Positions 42,525 through 52,282 of a stretch of DNA of 64,000 nt are shown here, in pieces. Within the stretch, counting starts at the first letter, position 1. Each line of letters opens with the position of its first letter. The stretch covers positions 1 through 64,000 of the forward strand of contig JAILOU010000015.1 in NCBI GenBank assembly GCA_024690665.1, in the 5' to 3' direction. The DNA is from Eubacterium sp. (lineage in GTDB: Bacteria; Bacillota; Clostridia; Lachnospirales; Lachnospiraceae). Under the pieces are notes generated by a model. That model was not told where the DNA came from and did not search any database. It saw nothing but the letters and a program-made list of their open reading frames with translations. Made by a program: the position numbers and the translations under genes.

Positions 42525-43691
42525 ATGAATAATTTTAATTATACGATCCCAACGAAGGTACATTTTGGAAAGGGACAGATTGCGCATCTGTCTGAGATGA
42601 AAGAATATGGCAGCAAGGTGTTGCTTGTCTATGGCGGTGGAAGCATCAAAAAGTCAGGACTTTATGACACCGTGCTTTCTCTTATGAAGGAATGTGGCAT
42701 TGAAGTGTTTGAATTGTCCGGGGTAGAACCGAATCCGCATATTGATACGGTAAGACGAGGTACCGACACCTGCAAGAAGGAAGGAATTGATATGGTGCTG
42801 GCTGTCGGCGGAGGTTCTACGATTGACTGTGCCAAGGTTGTGGCAGCGGCAGCCTGCTATGCGGGCGATGCCTGGGAACTGGTTACCGATGCTGCTAAGA
42901 TTGATAAGACACTTCCAATCTTCACCGTACTGACGCTTTCTGCAACAGGCTCTGAGATGGACCGCGTTGCCGTGATTTCCGACCCTTTCATTCCGGATAA
43001 GGTTGGAACGCATGCCGATGGGCTGTTCCCGACGATGTCAGTTCTGGATCCGACCTATACGTATTCGGTACCGCCTCGTCAGACGGCGGCAGGAACGGCG
43101 GATATGATGAGCCATACCATGGAAAATTATTTTACCAATGCCACGGGCACGGATGTGCAGGCGGGATTTTGCGAATCTATCTTAAAGACTTGTATCAAGT
43201 ATGGCCCGATTGCACTGGCACATCCGGATGATTATGATGCCAGAGCGAATCTGATGTGGTGTGGTTCTCTTGCCATCAATGGAATCTTAAGCTATGGCGC
43301 TGAGGTAAAGTGGTGCGTGCATCCAATCGAGCATGAACTGTCGGCATATTATGATGTTACACATGGTGAAGGTCTGGCAGTTTTAACCCCGGTATGGATG
43401 GAATATGTACTCGAGCATTATGCACCGGCCAGGGAAAAACTGGCACAGTTTGGCCGTAATGTCTGGGGCATACCGGGTCAGGATGATGAGCAGACGGCGA
43501 AGATGGCGATTGAAAAATTAAAAGAATTCTTCTTTGATACGCTGAAGATGCCAAAGAATCTGCGTGAACTTGGCATTGATGATAAGAGCAAGTTAGATGC
43601 GATGGCAGAGCACGCGGCAAAGGGCTGCAATTATGCCTATATGGATCTGACAAAAGAAGATGTGAAGGTCATCTTAGAGAGGGCTTTCTAG
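42525..43691 (+). CDS. Iron-containing alcohol dehydrogenase
   Basis: 388 residues of the group III alcohol dehydrogenases, closest in pattern to the butanol dehydrogenase/YqhD branch: NYTIPTKVHFGKG, VYGGGSIKKSG, AVGGGSTIDCAKVVAAAA, FTVLTLSATGSEMDRVAV, PPRQTAAGTADMMSHTMENYF and the metal-binding HPIEHELSAYYDVTHGEGLAVL. It reduces aldehydes to alcohols with NAD(P)H. It may deliver or consume reducing power with the nitroreductase beside it. Confidence 0.95.
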   Translation: MNNFNYTIPTKVHFGKGQIAHLSEMKEYGSKVLLVYGGGSIKKSGLYDTVLSLMKECGIEVFELSGVEPNPHIDTVRRGTDTCKKEGIDMVLAVGGGSTIDCAKVVAAAACYAGDAWELVTDAAKIDKTLPIFTVLTLSATGSEMDRVAVISDPFIPDKVGTHADGLFPTMSVLDPTYTYSVPPRQTAAGTADMMSHTMENYFTNATGTDVQAGFCESILKTCIKYGPIALAHPDDYDARANLMWCGSLAINGILSYGAEVKWCVHPIEHELSAYYDVTHGEGLAVLTPVWMEYVLEHYAPAREKLAQFGRNVWGIPGQDDEQTAKMAIEKLKEFFFDTLKMPKNLRELGIDDKSKLDAMAEHAAKGCNYAYMDLTKEDVKVILERAF

Positions 43692-43694
43692 ACG

Positions 43695-44309
43695 ATGAAA
43701 TATTATATAGCCGATACGCATTTCTTCCCAAGAAGGCGCACCATGGATAAGGATGGGCGTGCGTTTGAATCTGTCGAGGAGATGCATGCGTATATGATAA
43801 AAAAGTGGAACGACAAGGTTTCGCAGGACGATGAAGTGTATATCATCGGGGATTTTTCGATGGGAAGTGCGAAGGAGACCTGCACTCTTGCGAGGCAGCT
43901 TCACGGAAAAAAGACTCTTTTGATCGGAAATCATGACCGCTATATCGAGGATAGCGATTTTGATGCGGACTGCTTTGAAGAAATCTGTTCCTACAAGGAG
44001 ATTCAAGATGGTGAATGCAAGGTTATATTGTGTCACTATCCGGTACTGTTCTATCACGGACAGTACAAGGTCGACCGGGATGGAAATTATACGACCTATA
44101 TGTTATATGGGCATGTGCACAATACGCCGGATTCGAAACTGATGGATCATTTTCAGGAAGAGATTCGAAGCGAGGTTAAGTTTATCAAATATACGAAGAA
44201 GTATCAGCATACGCCGTGTCAGATGATAAACTGTTTTTGCATGTTTAGCGACTATGAGCCGCTGACACTGAAAGAATGGAGAAAATTAGAAGATGCGAAG
44301 CATGAGTAA
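43695..44309 (+). CDS. Metallophosphoesterase
   Basis: 204 residues. The metal-binding motifs are YYIADTHFF, IIGDFSMG, LIGNHDRYI, LCHYPVL and YGHVHNTPD, as in calcineurin-like phosphoesterases. Small cytoplasmic enzyme, probably a phosphodiesterase. It starts three bases after the alcohol dehydrogenase and ends the operon before a terminator formed by its own last codons. Confidence 0.9.
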   Translation: MKYYIADTHFFPRRRTMDKDGRAFESVEEMHAYMIKKWNDKVSQDDEVYIIGDFSMGSAKETCTLARQLHGKKTLLIGNHDRYIEDSDFDADCFEEICSYKEIQDGECKVILCHYPVLFYHGQYKVDRDGNYTTYMLYGHVHNTPDSKLMDHFQEEIRSEVKFIKYTKKYQHTPCQMINCFCMFSDYEPLTLKEWRKLEDAKHE

Positions 44310-44331
44310 TATCATGTTCGCATCTTCTTTT
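44288..44331 (+). terminator. Terminator overlapping phosphoesterase stop
   Basis: AGAAGATGCGAA pairs with TTCGCATCTTCT; the stop codon is in the loop. Confidence 0.8.
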
Positions 44332-44392
44332 GGTCATACAGCGGGGGCTATACCGCCGTTAAAACAATATATAGAAAGAATAATAGAAGTCC

Positions 44393-45340
44393 TTAGATTG
44401 CAGGGAACTGAAGTTCCTTATACTTTTTATACTTTTCTTTTACCACATCCTGCTGCTTCATAAAGTCAATTCTGGTTGAAACAATTTCCTTTAAGTGTTC
44501 AGCTCTTGCTTCGTTGTTGTTACGATCGCGAATCAAACCGTTAGGGGCGAGTACGAATTTGTACTTGCCGTTTTCATCTTTCACAAGATCTCCGCCGGAA
44601 CCGCATACTGCGCATTCAAATGGGAATTCAATGCCATCCCAGTGTGGCTCGCCCGGATAGATTAAAGAAGAATGACATCTTGGACAGACACCAAAGTCTT
44701 CATCGCCAAGCCAGGTACGTTCTTCAACAGGAGTCTGGATTGCCTTTGCAACATTTTCACCCATCTTGTGAGCACGTTCAATCTGTTCATCACGAAGCAG
44801 TACGTTACCCGGACGGCCGTTTCTGGTAGCCATCATCTGGTCGACACACTGGATGGACTGAGTGAATAAACTTGCGCCGAGTACTTCAAGTGAAAGTGAC
44901 TGCCAATCGTGGCAGGAACCACCAACGGCGATTAAGCCGGCAACAAGATGCGGGTCTTTCTTTAATTCGCCAATAGCGAGGCGGAATGCTACTTCATAGG
45001 CCAAAGCGCGGTGGGCGTATCTAAGATATAAGGCACTTGGAGCTAAATCATAAGATGGAACGGCGATAATCAGACCGTCGGAAGACTGCACTTCATTGAC
45101 AATCTTGTCCATATCATCTTTGTCTTTTAGTACGCATCCCTTATACGTACCCTTGCCCTGTGCAACATCGCCCATCTGCATCGTACAGCTTTCGCAACCT
45201 GTACACATCTCGATGTGATAGTCAAATAAATTGATGAGTTTGCACTCTGCTCCTGCTTCCTGACAGGCGAGAAGTGCTTCCTTTGCTAAAATTTCGCTGT
45301 TACCGTTGTGTCTTCCGGCAACAATAGCCAATACCTTCAT
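44393..45340 (-). CDS. Flavin reductase (flavodoxin fold) with zinc ribbon
   Basis: 315 residues. The N-terminal 200 residues are an NADPH-dependent FMN reductase fold: VLAIVAGRHNGNSEILAKEAL, CTGCESC and GLIIAVPSYDLAPSALYLRYAHR. A C-terminal rubredoxin-like zinc ribbon has CPRCHS and CAVCGSGG. Its RBS is AAGGAGG directly before the ATG. It is divergent from a LysR gene that probably controls it. It should be a cytoplasmic flavoprotein with an unknown acceptor. Confidence 0.88.
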   Translation of the reverse strand: MKVLAIVAGRHNGNSEILAKEALLACQEAGAECKLINLFDYHIEMCTGCESCTMQMGDVAQGKGTYKGCVLKDKDDMDKIVNEVQSSDGLIIAVPSYDLAPSALYLRYAHRALAYEVAFRLAIGELKKDPHLVAGLIAVGGSCHDWQSLSLEVLGASLFTQSIQCVDQMMATRNGRPGNVLLRDEQIERAHKMGENVAKAIQTPVEERTWLGDEDFGVCPRCHSSLIYPGEPHWDGIEFPFECAVCGSGGDLVKDENGKYKFVLAPNGLIRDRNNNEARAEHLKEIVSTRIDFMKQQDVVKEKYKKYKELQFPAI

Positions 45341-45406
45341 AAAAACCTCCTTGATATGAAAATAGGATACTGCATGGAAAATACAGTATACAAAAATTAT
45401 TTCTAT

Positions 45407-45419
45407 TGATATAATATCA
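45407..45419. promoter_or_regulatory. Candidate LysR operator
   Basis: TGATATAATATCA is a perfect palindrome between the divergent flavin reductase and LysR genes. It also contains TATAAT on both strands. Confidence 0.35.
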
Positions 45420-45499
45420 TTTATAAATGAGCATTAAAAATCGAAAAAAATTATCTGATTGATAAAATTATGACATAAATTAGGAATGGGGGACTAATT

Positions 45500-46405
45500 G
45501 TGAACAGTGATCAGTTAAATTATTTTCTGGCGGTTGCAAAACATCTGAATTTTACTGAGGCAGCAAAGGAGTTTTACATTACACAGCCGGCGATTTCAAG
45601 GCAGATTACAGAACTGGAGAAAGAACTTGGAACGCAGCTGTTTGTCAGAAATACCAGGAATGTATATCTGACAAAGGCAGGAGAACTGTTTTTGGAAGAT
45701 GCGAAGAAGATGCTGTCAATTGAGGCAGCGAGCAGAGAGAGGATTCGGCTTGCAGATTCGTATCACGAGATGACACTTAGCATTGAGTATCTGCTTAGCC
45801 CGTGCGAACATTTTCTTCCGGAGGTTATTAACCGGTTTCGGCAGATTTATCCGCAGGTAGAGATTAAATTAATTCGAAACGATGCCAGGGGAGTAGCAGA
45901 GGCAATCGGAGCAGATGAGGCAGATGTCTACTTTTCTCTTACGACCGATCTTCGGCAGCTTCCAAATTACGCCTGTCAGCAGATTTATGAGGACAGCTAT
46001 TGCCTGGTGGCAAGACCGGATCATCCGTGCTTAGAAGAGACGCCGATTGATTATGCGAAGGTGGCGACGGAACCATTTGTCATGTATGACCCGGAGCGGG
46101 CGCCGCTCTTATCGCACCAGGTATTTCAGGTGTTAAAGCATTTGGAGATTTCACCTCGCGTTGTACAGTACTGTAGTTCCTTAGAGGAAATTGTTCTTTG
46201 TGTAAAGTCGGGGCTTGGAGTGTCAATTCTTCCTAAGAGAACACAGTATGGTGAAGTTGGGAAACTGATATTTGTTCCTTTGAAGGTTCGCTCATCTACG
46301 ACCGGATTTGGTATGGCGTGGAAGCAAAACACCGGTAATAAGGCGGTCGAATGGTTTGTGAATACGATGAATGAACTGACGCAGGAAAGACCGGAATTAT
46401 TCTAG
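45500..46405 (+). CDS. LysR family transcriptional regulator
   Basis: 301 residues, GTG start after GGGGG. The DNA-binding helix-turn-helix reads SDQLNYFLAVAKHLNFTEAAKEFYITQPAISRQITELEKELG; the effector domain has CVKSGLGVSILPKR near its end. It is divergent from the flavin reductase gene at 44393, the probable target. Inducer unknown. Confidence 0.92.
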   Translation: MNSDQLNYFLAVAKHLNFTEAAKEFYITQPAISRQITELEKELGTQLFVRNTRNVYLTKAGELFLEDAKKMLSIEAASRERIRLADSYHEMTLSIEYLLSPCEHFLPEVINRFRQIYPQVEIKLIRNDARGVAEAIGADEADVYFSLTTDLRQLPNYACQQIYEDSYCLVARPDHPCLEETPIDYAKVATEPFVMYDPERAPLLSHQVFQVLKHLEISPRVVQYCSSLEEIVLCVKSGLGVSILPKRTQYGEVGKLIFVPLKVRSSTTGFGMAWKQNTGNKAVEWFVNTMNELTQERPELF

Positions 46406-46486
46406 ATAAACGCCGGAGCGAATTTCACAATCGGTGGATTTGTGGTATAGTTAGCATAGAGTAATTTTGGAGAGGAAGAATCATAG

Positions 46487-47095
46487 TTGAAAGAAGAAAG
46501 TTATAATTTTTTTGCGGCGATTGCCCGCATGAAATATATTGACCGCTGGGCGCTGATGCGTAACTCGCGGGAAGAAAACCTGTGCGAGCATTCTATGGAA
46601 GTAGCAATGCTTGCACATGCACTTTGTAAGATTGGGAATCTGTATCTGGATAAGAAGTTGAATGCGGATAAGGCAGCCGTCATTGGCTTGTATCATGATG
46701 CTTCGGAGATTATTACCGGAGATATGCCGACGCCGGTAAAGTACTATTCGGAAACCATTCGAAGTGCATATAAAGAAGTGGAGAAGGTGGCAGAGCAAAA
46801 GCTGATTGATAAGCTTCCAGAGAAGATGCAAAAGGAGTTTTCCGAAATCTTCTGGGAAGAGGAGCCGACGGAGGATGACTTGTATGTGCGCCGCCTTGTC
46901 AAAGCTGCCGATAAATTATCTGCACTGATTAAATGTATTAATGAAGGCAAGGCCGGTAATGGAGAGTTTCGTACCGCAAAAGATACGATTGCAAAAGCAG
47001 TAGATGAGATGTGCGAGGAGTTGCCGGAGGTGGCAATTTTTTGTGAGAAATTCCTGCCGGCATATGGTCAGACGCTTGATGAACTGTCGCGTTAG
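46487..47095 (+). CDS. YfbR-like 5'-deoxynucleotidase
   Basis: 202 residues starting with TTG at 46487, with GAGAGGAA eleven bases upstream; the next ATG would drop conserved residues. HD-domain motifs: ARMKYIDRWALMRNSREENLCEHSMEVAMLAHAL, YHDASEIITGDMPTPVKY and KAADKLSALIKC. The family removes phosphate from deoxynucleoside monophosphates. First gene of a run that goes on to the RdgB gene. Confidence 0.9.
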   Translation: MKEESYNFFAAIARMKYIDRWALMRNSREENLCEHSMEVAMLAHALCKIGNLYLDKKLNADKAAVIGLYHDASEIITGDMPTPVKYYSETIRSAYKEVEKVAEQKLIDKLPEKMQKEFSEIFWEEEPTEDDLYVRRLVKAADKLSALIKCINEGKAGNGEFRTAKDTIAKAVDEMCEELPEVAIFCEKFLPAYGQTLDELSR

Positions 47096-47124
47096 AATAA
47101 GAAATTGTTAGGAGTATATCTATT

Positions 47125-47673
47125 ATGGAATATACGATGGAACCGAAGGATGAATATGTTGTAGAGCTTTCTCAGGCTTTGTTTGGAAAGCTGTCGCAGG
47201 CGGAAATCAACCGCCAGGTTCGTTATTATGAAAACTTTATATTAGAAGAGACGGCGAAGGGAAAGTCGCAAGAAGAAGTGATTCAGGAACTCGGACCGGC
47301 AAGCGTGCTTGCAACCACAATTGCGAAGACGGCAGAAAAACCGGCTGAGGAGCCGGGTGTTCAGATCGTTGATGAGCCTCCGGTTCAAAAAAAGAAGGTG
47401 CAGCGGGAGAATCGATTTGCACAGGCTGCGCAAAGCCACGGTTATGATCTTAAGGATGCGGATGCAACTGAGGAAGTGGAAGTAGAAGAGAGAACTTATA
47501 CGGAAGCGGATCAGTACCTGAAGAATTATCATGGCATCAAGGCAGAATATTCTGAAGAAAAAGGCTGGGAAGTAAAGGCCGGTCCATTTCGCCTTAATAA
47601 ATGGTATGGTACCGGACTGATTGCCGGAATTATACTGATTATCTGGGGCCTGGTTGAAAAATTTATGAATTAG
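47125..47673 (+). CDS. DUF1700 membrane protein
   Basis: 182 residues. The N-terminal helical bundle (about 10-75) is DUF1700/HAAS-like: LSQALFGKLSQAEINRQVRYYENFILEETAKGKSQEEVIQELG. A variable linker follows and one membrane helix at the C-terminus (TGLIAGIILIIWGLVEKF). No PadR gene is near, unlike the DUF4097 gene. Probably an envelope protein of unknown function. Confidence 0.85.
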   Translation: MEYTMEPKDEYVVELSQALFGKLSQAEINRQVRYYENFILEETAKGKSQEEVIQELGPASVLATTIAKTAEKPAEEPGVQIVDEPPVQKKKVQRENRFAQAAQSHGYDLKDADATEEVEVEERTYTEADQYLKNYHGIKAEYSEEKGWEVKAGPFRLNKWYGTGLIAGIILIIWGLVEKFMN

Positions 47674-47688
47674 AGTTAGGAAATACAC

Positions 47689-48837
47689 ATGGAATTATTT
47701 ACACTGGTAGCACCTTGTCATTTTGGACTTGAGGCAGTATTGAAAAGAGAAATCTACGACCTTGGATATGAGATTACACAGGTGGAAGACGGCAGGGTGA
47801 CTTTCGAAGGAGATGCAGAGGCAATCTGTCGCGCCAATATCAATCTTAGAACGGCTGAGCGGGTGCTTCTTAGCATCGGCAAGTTCAAGGCGACAACATT
47901 TGAAGAATTATTTGACCGTGTCAAAGAACTGCCTTGGGAGAACTATCTTCCAAAGGATGGGAAGTTCTGGGTGAAGAAAGCTTCTTCGATTAAAAGTAAG
48001 CTTTTTAGTTCTTCCGATATCCAGTCGATTGTAAAAAAAGCAATCGTTGAAAGGATGAAAAAGACATATCAGGTATCCTGGTTTGAGGAAGATGGAGCAG
48101 CTTATCCAATTCGTGTCTTTTTACTTAAGGATGAGGTGCTTGTTACACTTGATACCTCAGGCGCTTCACTTCATAAGAGAGGTTATCGTCCGGTTGCCGG
48201 CAAGGCGCCGATCTCGGAGACGCTTGCTGCAGCACTGATTCAGCTGACGCCGTGGAGAGGAGACCGTATCCTGGTAGATCCGTTTTGTGGAAGCGGGACA
48301 TTTGCCATTGAAGCAGCAATGATGGCTGCACATATTGCACCGGGGTTGAATCGGGAATTTACCGCAGAGTCCTGGACGAACCTGATTGACAGGCAGTTGT
48401 GGTACGATGCGGCAGAGGAAGCAAGAGAAGAGATTGATACTGAGGTTAAGACGGATATTCAGGCGTATGATATCGATGGAGAAGTGCTCAAAGCGGCGCG
48501 CGAGAATGCTAAAAGAGCCGGCGTTGAACACATGATTCATTTTCAGCAGCGTGATGTGCGCGACCTGAATCATCCGAAGAAATATGGATTCGTTATTACG
48601 AATCCGCCATATGGCGAACGACTGGAAGAAAAAGAGAATCTTGCACCGATCTATGGTGCGGTTGGGGACGCGATGAAGCGCCTTAATACCTGGTCTTTCT
48701 ATCTGATCACCTCTTATGAGGATGCGGAGCGTGATATCGGTAAGAAGGCCGGTAAAAATCGTAAGATCTACAATGGGATGCTTAAAACTTATTTCTATCA
48801 GTATCCCGGACCAAAACCACCGAAGAGAAAGAAGTAG
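47689..48837 (+). CDS. RlmL-type RNA methyltransferase with THUMP domain
   Basis: 382 residues. THUMP domain about 1-160, then a class I SAM-dependent methyltransferase with LVDPFCGSGTFAIEAAMMA (SAM binding) and the target motif NPPYGERL near residue 303. Family members methylate guanine N2 in 23S rRNA. The E. coli RlmL is a larger fusion; this form is the single-domain version. It lies two bases before the protease gene start. Confidence 0.92.
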   Translation: MELFTLVAPCHFGLEAVLKREIYDLGYEITQVEDGRVTFEGDAEAICRANINLRTAERVLLSIGKFKATTFEELFDRVKELPWENYLPKDGKFWVKKASSIKSKLFSSSDIQSIVKKAIVERMKKTYQVSWFEEDGAAYPIRVFLLKDEVLVTLDTSGASLHKRGYRPVAGKAPISETLAAALIQLTPWRGDRILVDPFCGSGTFAIEAAMMAAHIAPGLNREFTAESWTNLIDRQLWYDAAEEAREEIDTEVKTDIQAYDIDGEVLKAARENAKRAGVEHMIHFQQRDVRDLNHPKKYGFVITNPPYGERLEEKENLAPIYGAVGDAMKRLNTWSFYLITSYEDAERDIGKKAGKNRKIYNGMLKTYFYQYPGPKPPKRKK

Positions 48838-48839
48838 AA

Positions 48840-50540
48840 ATGAAAAAAACAGTTCGATTCATTGTGCTGGCGGTTGTTGCGCTGGCCATTGTGTACGTAC
48901 AATATAATCATCTCTATGAAAGAGCATTTAAGCTCCAGACAGATGAGGGGGCGGTGGCAGAATCAGCAACCTATTGGAATTCCGTCATGGCAGCGTATGC
49001 CAACGAGAAAAGCGTTACGCTGAAGATTGATGATGACACTTATGGAACGTCAGACGGAATCTATGTGAATGATTCGCTGGAGATTATGCTGCCGGTAGAT
49101 ATGTTAAGAGAGTGTTTTTCGTGCTCGGCACATGTCTATGATAAGAAAAAGCTTGTTGTTGATAAGGGGACGATAAAGTTCACGGTAAAACTGCAGGCTG
49201 ATTCGTATACCGTCAATGGCGAGGAAAAAGAAGGGACAGATGTATTCGTTCAAAAAGACGATACCTTCTATGTGTCATCTGCAGTGCTGGCACAAGAACT
49301 TGGTTACTCGTACAAGTGGAATGCAAAGAAGAATATCGGTTCCATATCTTCTTCTGATGAAGAATTAGAACTTCCTGCGTCATACGATCTTCGAGAAGAA
49401 GGAAGAACGGGAGAAATCTTAAATCAGGGCTCTTATGGTACCTGCTGGGCATTTGCCTCATTATCATCGATTGAATCTATCTTACTTCCGGAGAGCTCAA
49501 GGCAATTCTCGGTTGACCACATGAGTATCAGTAACAGCTTTTCATCGAGCCAGTACGATGGCGGGGACTATACGATGGGAATGGCGTATCTGACTTCGTG
49601 GCAAGGGCCTGTGTTAGAAGAAGACGATCCATACGGAGATGGCAAGAGTGATGACAGCCTAGATCCGGTTCTTCATGTTCAGGAGATTCAGCTGATTACA
49701 GATAAAAAGTATGAGGAAATTAAAGAGGCGGTTATGCTCTATGGCGGGGTACAGACCTCTATCTATAACTCGATGCGTAATGGATACAGTTCCAACGCGC
49801 AGTATAGCTACTATAATAAATCTTACTATTACAGTGGCACACAAAGACCGAATCACGATATTGTAATTGTTGGTTGGGATGATGATTATGCAAAGGAAAA
49901 CTTTGTCACCACTCCGGAGGGAGACGGTGCGTTCATCTGTCAAAACAGCTGGGGAGAATCCTTTGGCGACGATGGCTTTTTCTATATCTCTTATTATGAT
50001 ACGAACATTGGTAATAACAATGTAGTATATACCGGAATCGAGTCTTCTGATAATTATGATTCCATCTACCAGGCAGATTTGTGTGGATGGGTTGGTCAGA
50101 TTGGATATGGTTCGGATTCTGTATACGGAGCCAATATCTATACAGCACAAGAAGATGAGAAACTAAGCGCAGTTGGATTTTATATTACGTCGGAAGATAC
50201 CGACTACGAAGTCTATGCAGTTACGGATTATGAAGATACCGACTCCTTTGAGGATATGACGCTCTTAGCTTCCGGAAATAAGGAGCGAAGCGGCTATTAT
50301 ACCGTGGATGTGAGCGAAAAACTTGATCTTAAGAAAGGGCAAAAATTCGCTGTCATACTGAAGCTGAAAACAGAGGATAACGACCATCCGCTGGCAATTG
50401 AATATCGGGCGGATGAATTCTCAGAAGATGCAGATATTACGGATGGTGAGGGTTATATCTCGGTATCCGGAGACGAGTGGATCAGCGTGGAAGAAACATA
50501 TTCATGCAATCTGTGTCTGAAAGCATATACACAGCAATAG
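48840..50540 (+). CDS. Exported papain-like (C1) cysteine protease with amine-oxidase-like domain
   Basis: 566 residues. Signal anchor about 4-20. Residues about 55-175 resemble a copper-amine-oxidase N-terminal/stalk domain (GIYVNDSLEIMLPVDMLREC, FYVSSAVLAQELGYSYKWNAKK). A C1 protease domain follows (about 185-400): QGSYGTCWAFASLSSIES with the catalytic Cys, HDIVIVGWDDD with the His and FICQNSWGESFGDDG with the Asn. A lectin-like C-terminal beta domain completes it. It probably acts at the cell surface on wall or host proteins. Confidence 0.9.
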   Translation: MKKTVRFIVLAVVALAIVYVQYNHLYERAFKLQTDEGAVAESATYWNSVMAAYANEKSVTLKIDDDTYGTSDGIYVNDSLEIMLPVDMLRECFSCSAHVYDKKKLVVDKGTIKFTVKLQADSYTVNGEEKEGTDVFVQKDDTFYVSSAVLAQELGYSYKWNAKKNIGSISSSDEELELPASYDLREEGRTGEILNQGSYGTCWAFASLSSIESILLPESSRQFSVDHMSISNSFSSSQYDGGDYTMGMAYLTSWQGPVLEEDDPYGDGKSDDSLDPVLHVQEIQLITDKKYEEIKEAVMLYGGVQTSIYNSMRNGYSSNAQYSYYNKSYYYSGTQRPNHDIVIVGWDDDYAKENFVTTPEGDGAFICQNSWGESFGDDGFFYISYYDTNIGNNNVVYTGIESSDNYDSIYQADLCGWVGQIGYGSDSVYGANIYTAQEDEKLSAVGFYITSEDTDYEVYAVTDYEDTDSFEDMTLLASGNKERSGYYTVDVSEKLDLKKGQKFAVILKLKTEDNDHPLAIEYRADEFSEDADITDGEGYISVSGDEWISVEETYSCNLCLKAYTQQ

Positions 50541-50549
50541 GATGGGCAT

Positions 50550-51623
50550 ATGGAACCAAATAAGTTAAAAAGGCTGCTGGCTCTTGCACTGATTGTGGCA
50601 ATCGGGGGCGTGACTTCGATGTGCGTGATGGGACGCACGCATGATTCCCTTGTGGCAATCCGACAGGAAAAGGAAAATCTCGAAGAGATGGACGGCCTCG
50701 AATTATTGCAGTATTACACAAATGAAATTAAAAAGAATAAAGAAGTCTCAGAGTTTGACCAGCAACTTCGTATGGAACTTCCAAAGGGCGTAAGCAGCGA
50801 TGATGTAACCTGCGAATGCGATTATATGAACCGGGTGGTGGAGATTAAGATTCCGACAACGGACAAGGATTATTTCTATCATTATCCGATGCTTGGCAAA
50901 TGTGATTACATCGAAGATATGAACTTATCTGTTGAGGATGGATATGCTGAACTTACGGTGTCTTTAAACAGCGTTTATGAGGTGGAGACGGATGTAAAAG
51001 AGGGCCATGAGGAATATATTTACATAGATTTTGTGAAACCGAGCGAGATTTATGATAAAATAGTTGTGGTTGATGCCGGACATGGTGGGAGCGATTCCGG
51101 AGCCGAACGGTCCGGAGTTAATGAGAAGGACATTAACCTTGGCATTGTAAAGCAGCTGAAGAAATTGGCGGATGACCAGGATGATATTAAGTTTTACTAC
51201 ACGCGTACAACGGATGAGAATCTTGGACTTGATGAGCGGGTAGACCTTGCAAATGGTGTGGAAGCGGATTATTTTATAAGCGTACACAACAATGCATACA
51301 GTTATGCATCTGCGGAAAGCGTCAACGGAACAGAGGTGCTTTATAACGATCAATATGATGAGGATGGTGTCAATACATCTAAGAAGCTTGCACAGCTTTG
51401 CCTGGATGAGCTGACGTCAAAACTCGGAAGCCAAAATCAGGGACTGGAAGAAGGAAGCAATATTTATATTGTAAAAAACAGCGACTGTCCCGTCGCCTTG
51501 GTAGAAGTTGGCTATATGTCAAATGACTCAGAACTGAATCATCTGCAGGATGAGAGTTATCAAAAGAAAGCTGCTTCGGCGATTTTCAATGCAATTCAAG
51601 AGGCATATGAAAAAGAGCTGTAA
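50550..51623 (+). CDS. N-acetylmuramoyl-L-alanine amidase (amidase_3)
   Basis: 357 residues. Signal anchor about 8-28. A beta-rich N-terminal region about 60-165, then an amidase_3 catalytic domain: VVDAGHGGSDSGAERSGVNEKDINLGIV, YYTRTTDENLGLDERVDLAN, DYFISVHNNAY and CPVALVEVGYMSNDSEL. Zinc ligands are the two His and Glu of this family. It cuts peptidoglycan stem peptides from MurNAc. Tightly linked to the protease upstream. Confidence 0.92.
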   Translation: MEPNKLKRLLALALIVAIGGVTSMCVMGRTHDSLVAIRQEKENLEEMDGLELLQYYTNEIKKNKEVSEFDQQLRMELPKGVSSDDVTCECDYMNRVVEIKIPTTDKDYFYHYPMLGKCDYIEDMNLSVEDGYAELTVSLNSVYEVETDVKEGHEEYIYIDFVKPSEIYDKIVVVDAGHGGSDSGAERSGVNEKDINLGIVKQLKKLADDQDDIKFYYTRTTDENLGLDERVDLANGVEADYFISVHNNAYSYASAESVNGTEVLYNDQYDEDGVNTSKKLAQLCLDELTSKLGSQNQGLEEGSNIYIVKNSDCPVALVEVGYMSNDSELNHLQDESYQKKAASAIFNAIQEAYEKEL

Positions 51624-51641
51624 AAAGGAGCATAAAAACAG

Positions 51642-52238
51642 ATGGAACATAAAATTATATTTGCAACCGGCAATGAAGGTAAGATGAAGGAAATAAGGGA
51701 AATCCTTGGTGACCTTAAGGTTCCGGTAGAGTCGATGAAAGAAGCAAATATAGACATCGATATTGAAGAGAACGGAACGACATTTGAGGAGAATTCCCTC
51801 ATTAAGGCAACCGAGGTTGCCAAGCACACAGAAGCGATTGTCCTGGCGGATGATTCGGGACTTGAAATCGATGCTCTCGATAAAGAGCCGGGTGTGCATT
51901 CAGCAAGATATCTTGGCGAGGATACGCCATATGATATAAAAAACAAAGAGATATTGATTCGCATGGATGATGTCTCATGGACGAAGAGAACGGCCAGGTT
52001 TGTCTGCGCTATAACCGCAGTATTTCCGGATGGCCTGCATAAGACGGTAAGAGCAACGATGGAAGGACTGATTGGATATGAGGCCGCCGGTGAAAATGGA
52101 TTTGGATACGATCCAATCTTCTATGTGCCGGAATTCGACTGCACAAGTGCACAGCTTACCATGGAACAGAAAAACAAGATTTCACATCGCGGAAAAGCGC
52201 TTGAGATGATTAAGGAAGAGATTAAGAAACACCTATAG
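51642..52238 (+). CDS. rdgB: XTP/dITP diphosphatase
   Basis: 198 residues: IIFATGNEGKMKEIREIL, GTTFEENSLIKATEVAKHTEAIVLADDSGLEIDAL, PGVHSARYLG, AGENGFGYDPIF and ISHRGKALE are the signature blocks of the Ham1/RdgB family. It removes non-canonical purine nucleoside triphosphates. AAAAGGAG before the ATG. Often followed by a YfcE-type phosphodiesterase, as here. Confidence 0.96.
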   Translation: MEHKIIFATGNEGKMKEIREILGDLKVPVESMKEANIDIDIEENGTTFEENSLIKATEVAKHTEAIVLADDSGLEIDALDKEPGVHSARYLGEDTPYDIKNKEILIRMDDVSWTKRTARFVCAITAVFPDGLHKTVRATMEGLIGYEAAGENGFGYDPIFYVPEFDCTSAQLTMEQKNKISHRGKALEMIKEEIKKHL

Positions 52239-52282
52239 ATGTGTGCAGAAGGACTTAATCGCATACGGGAGTACAAAACTTG

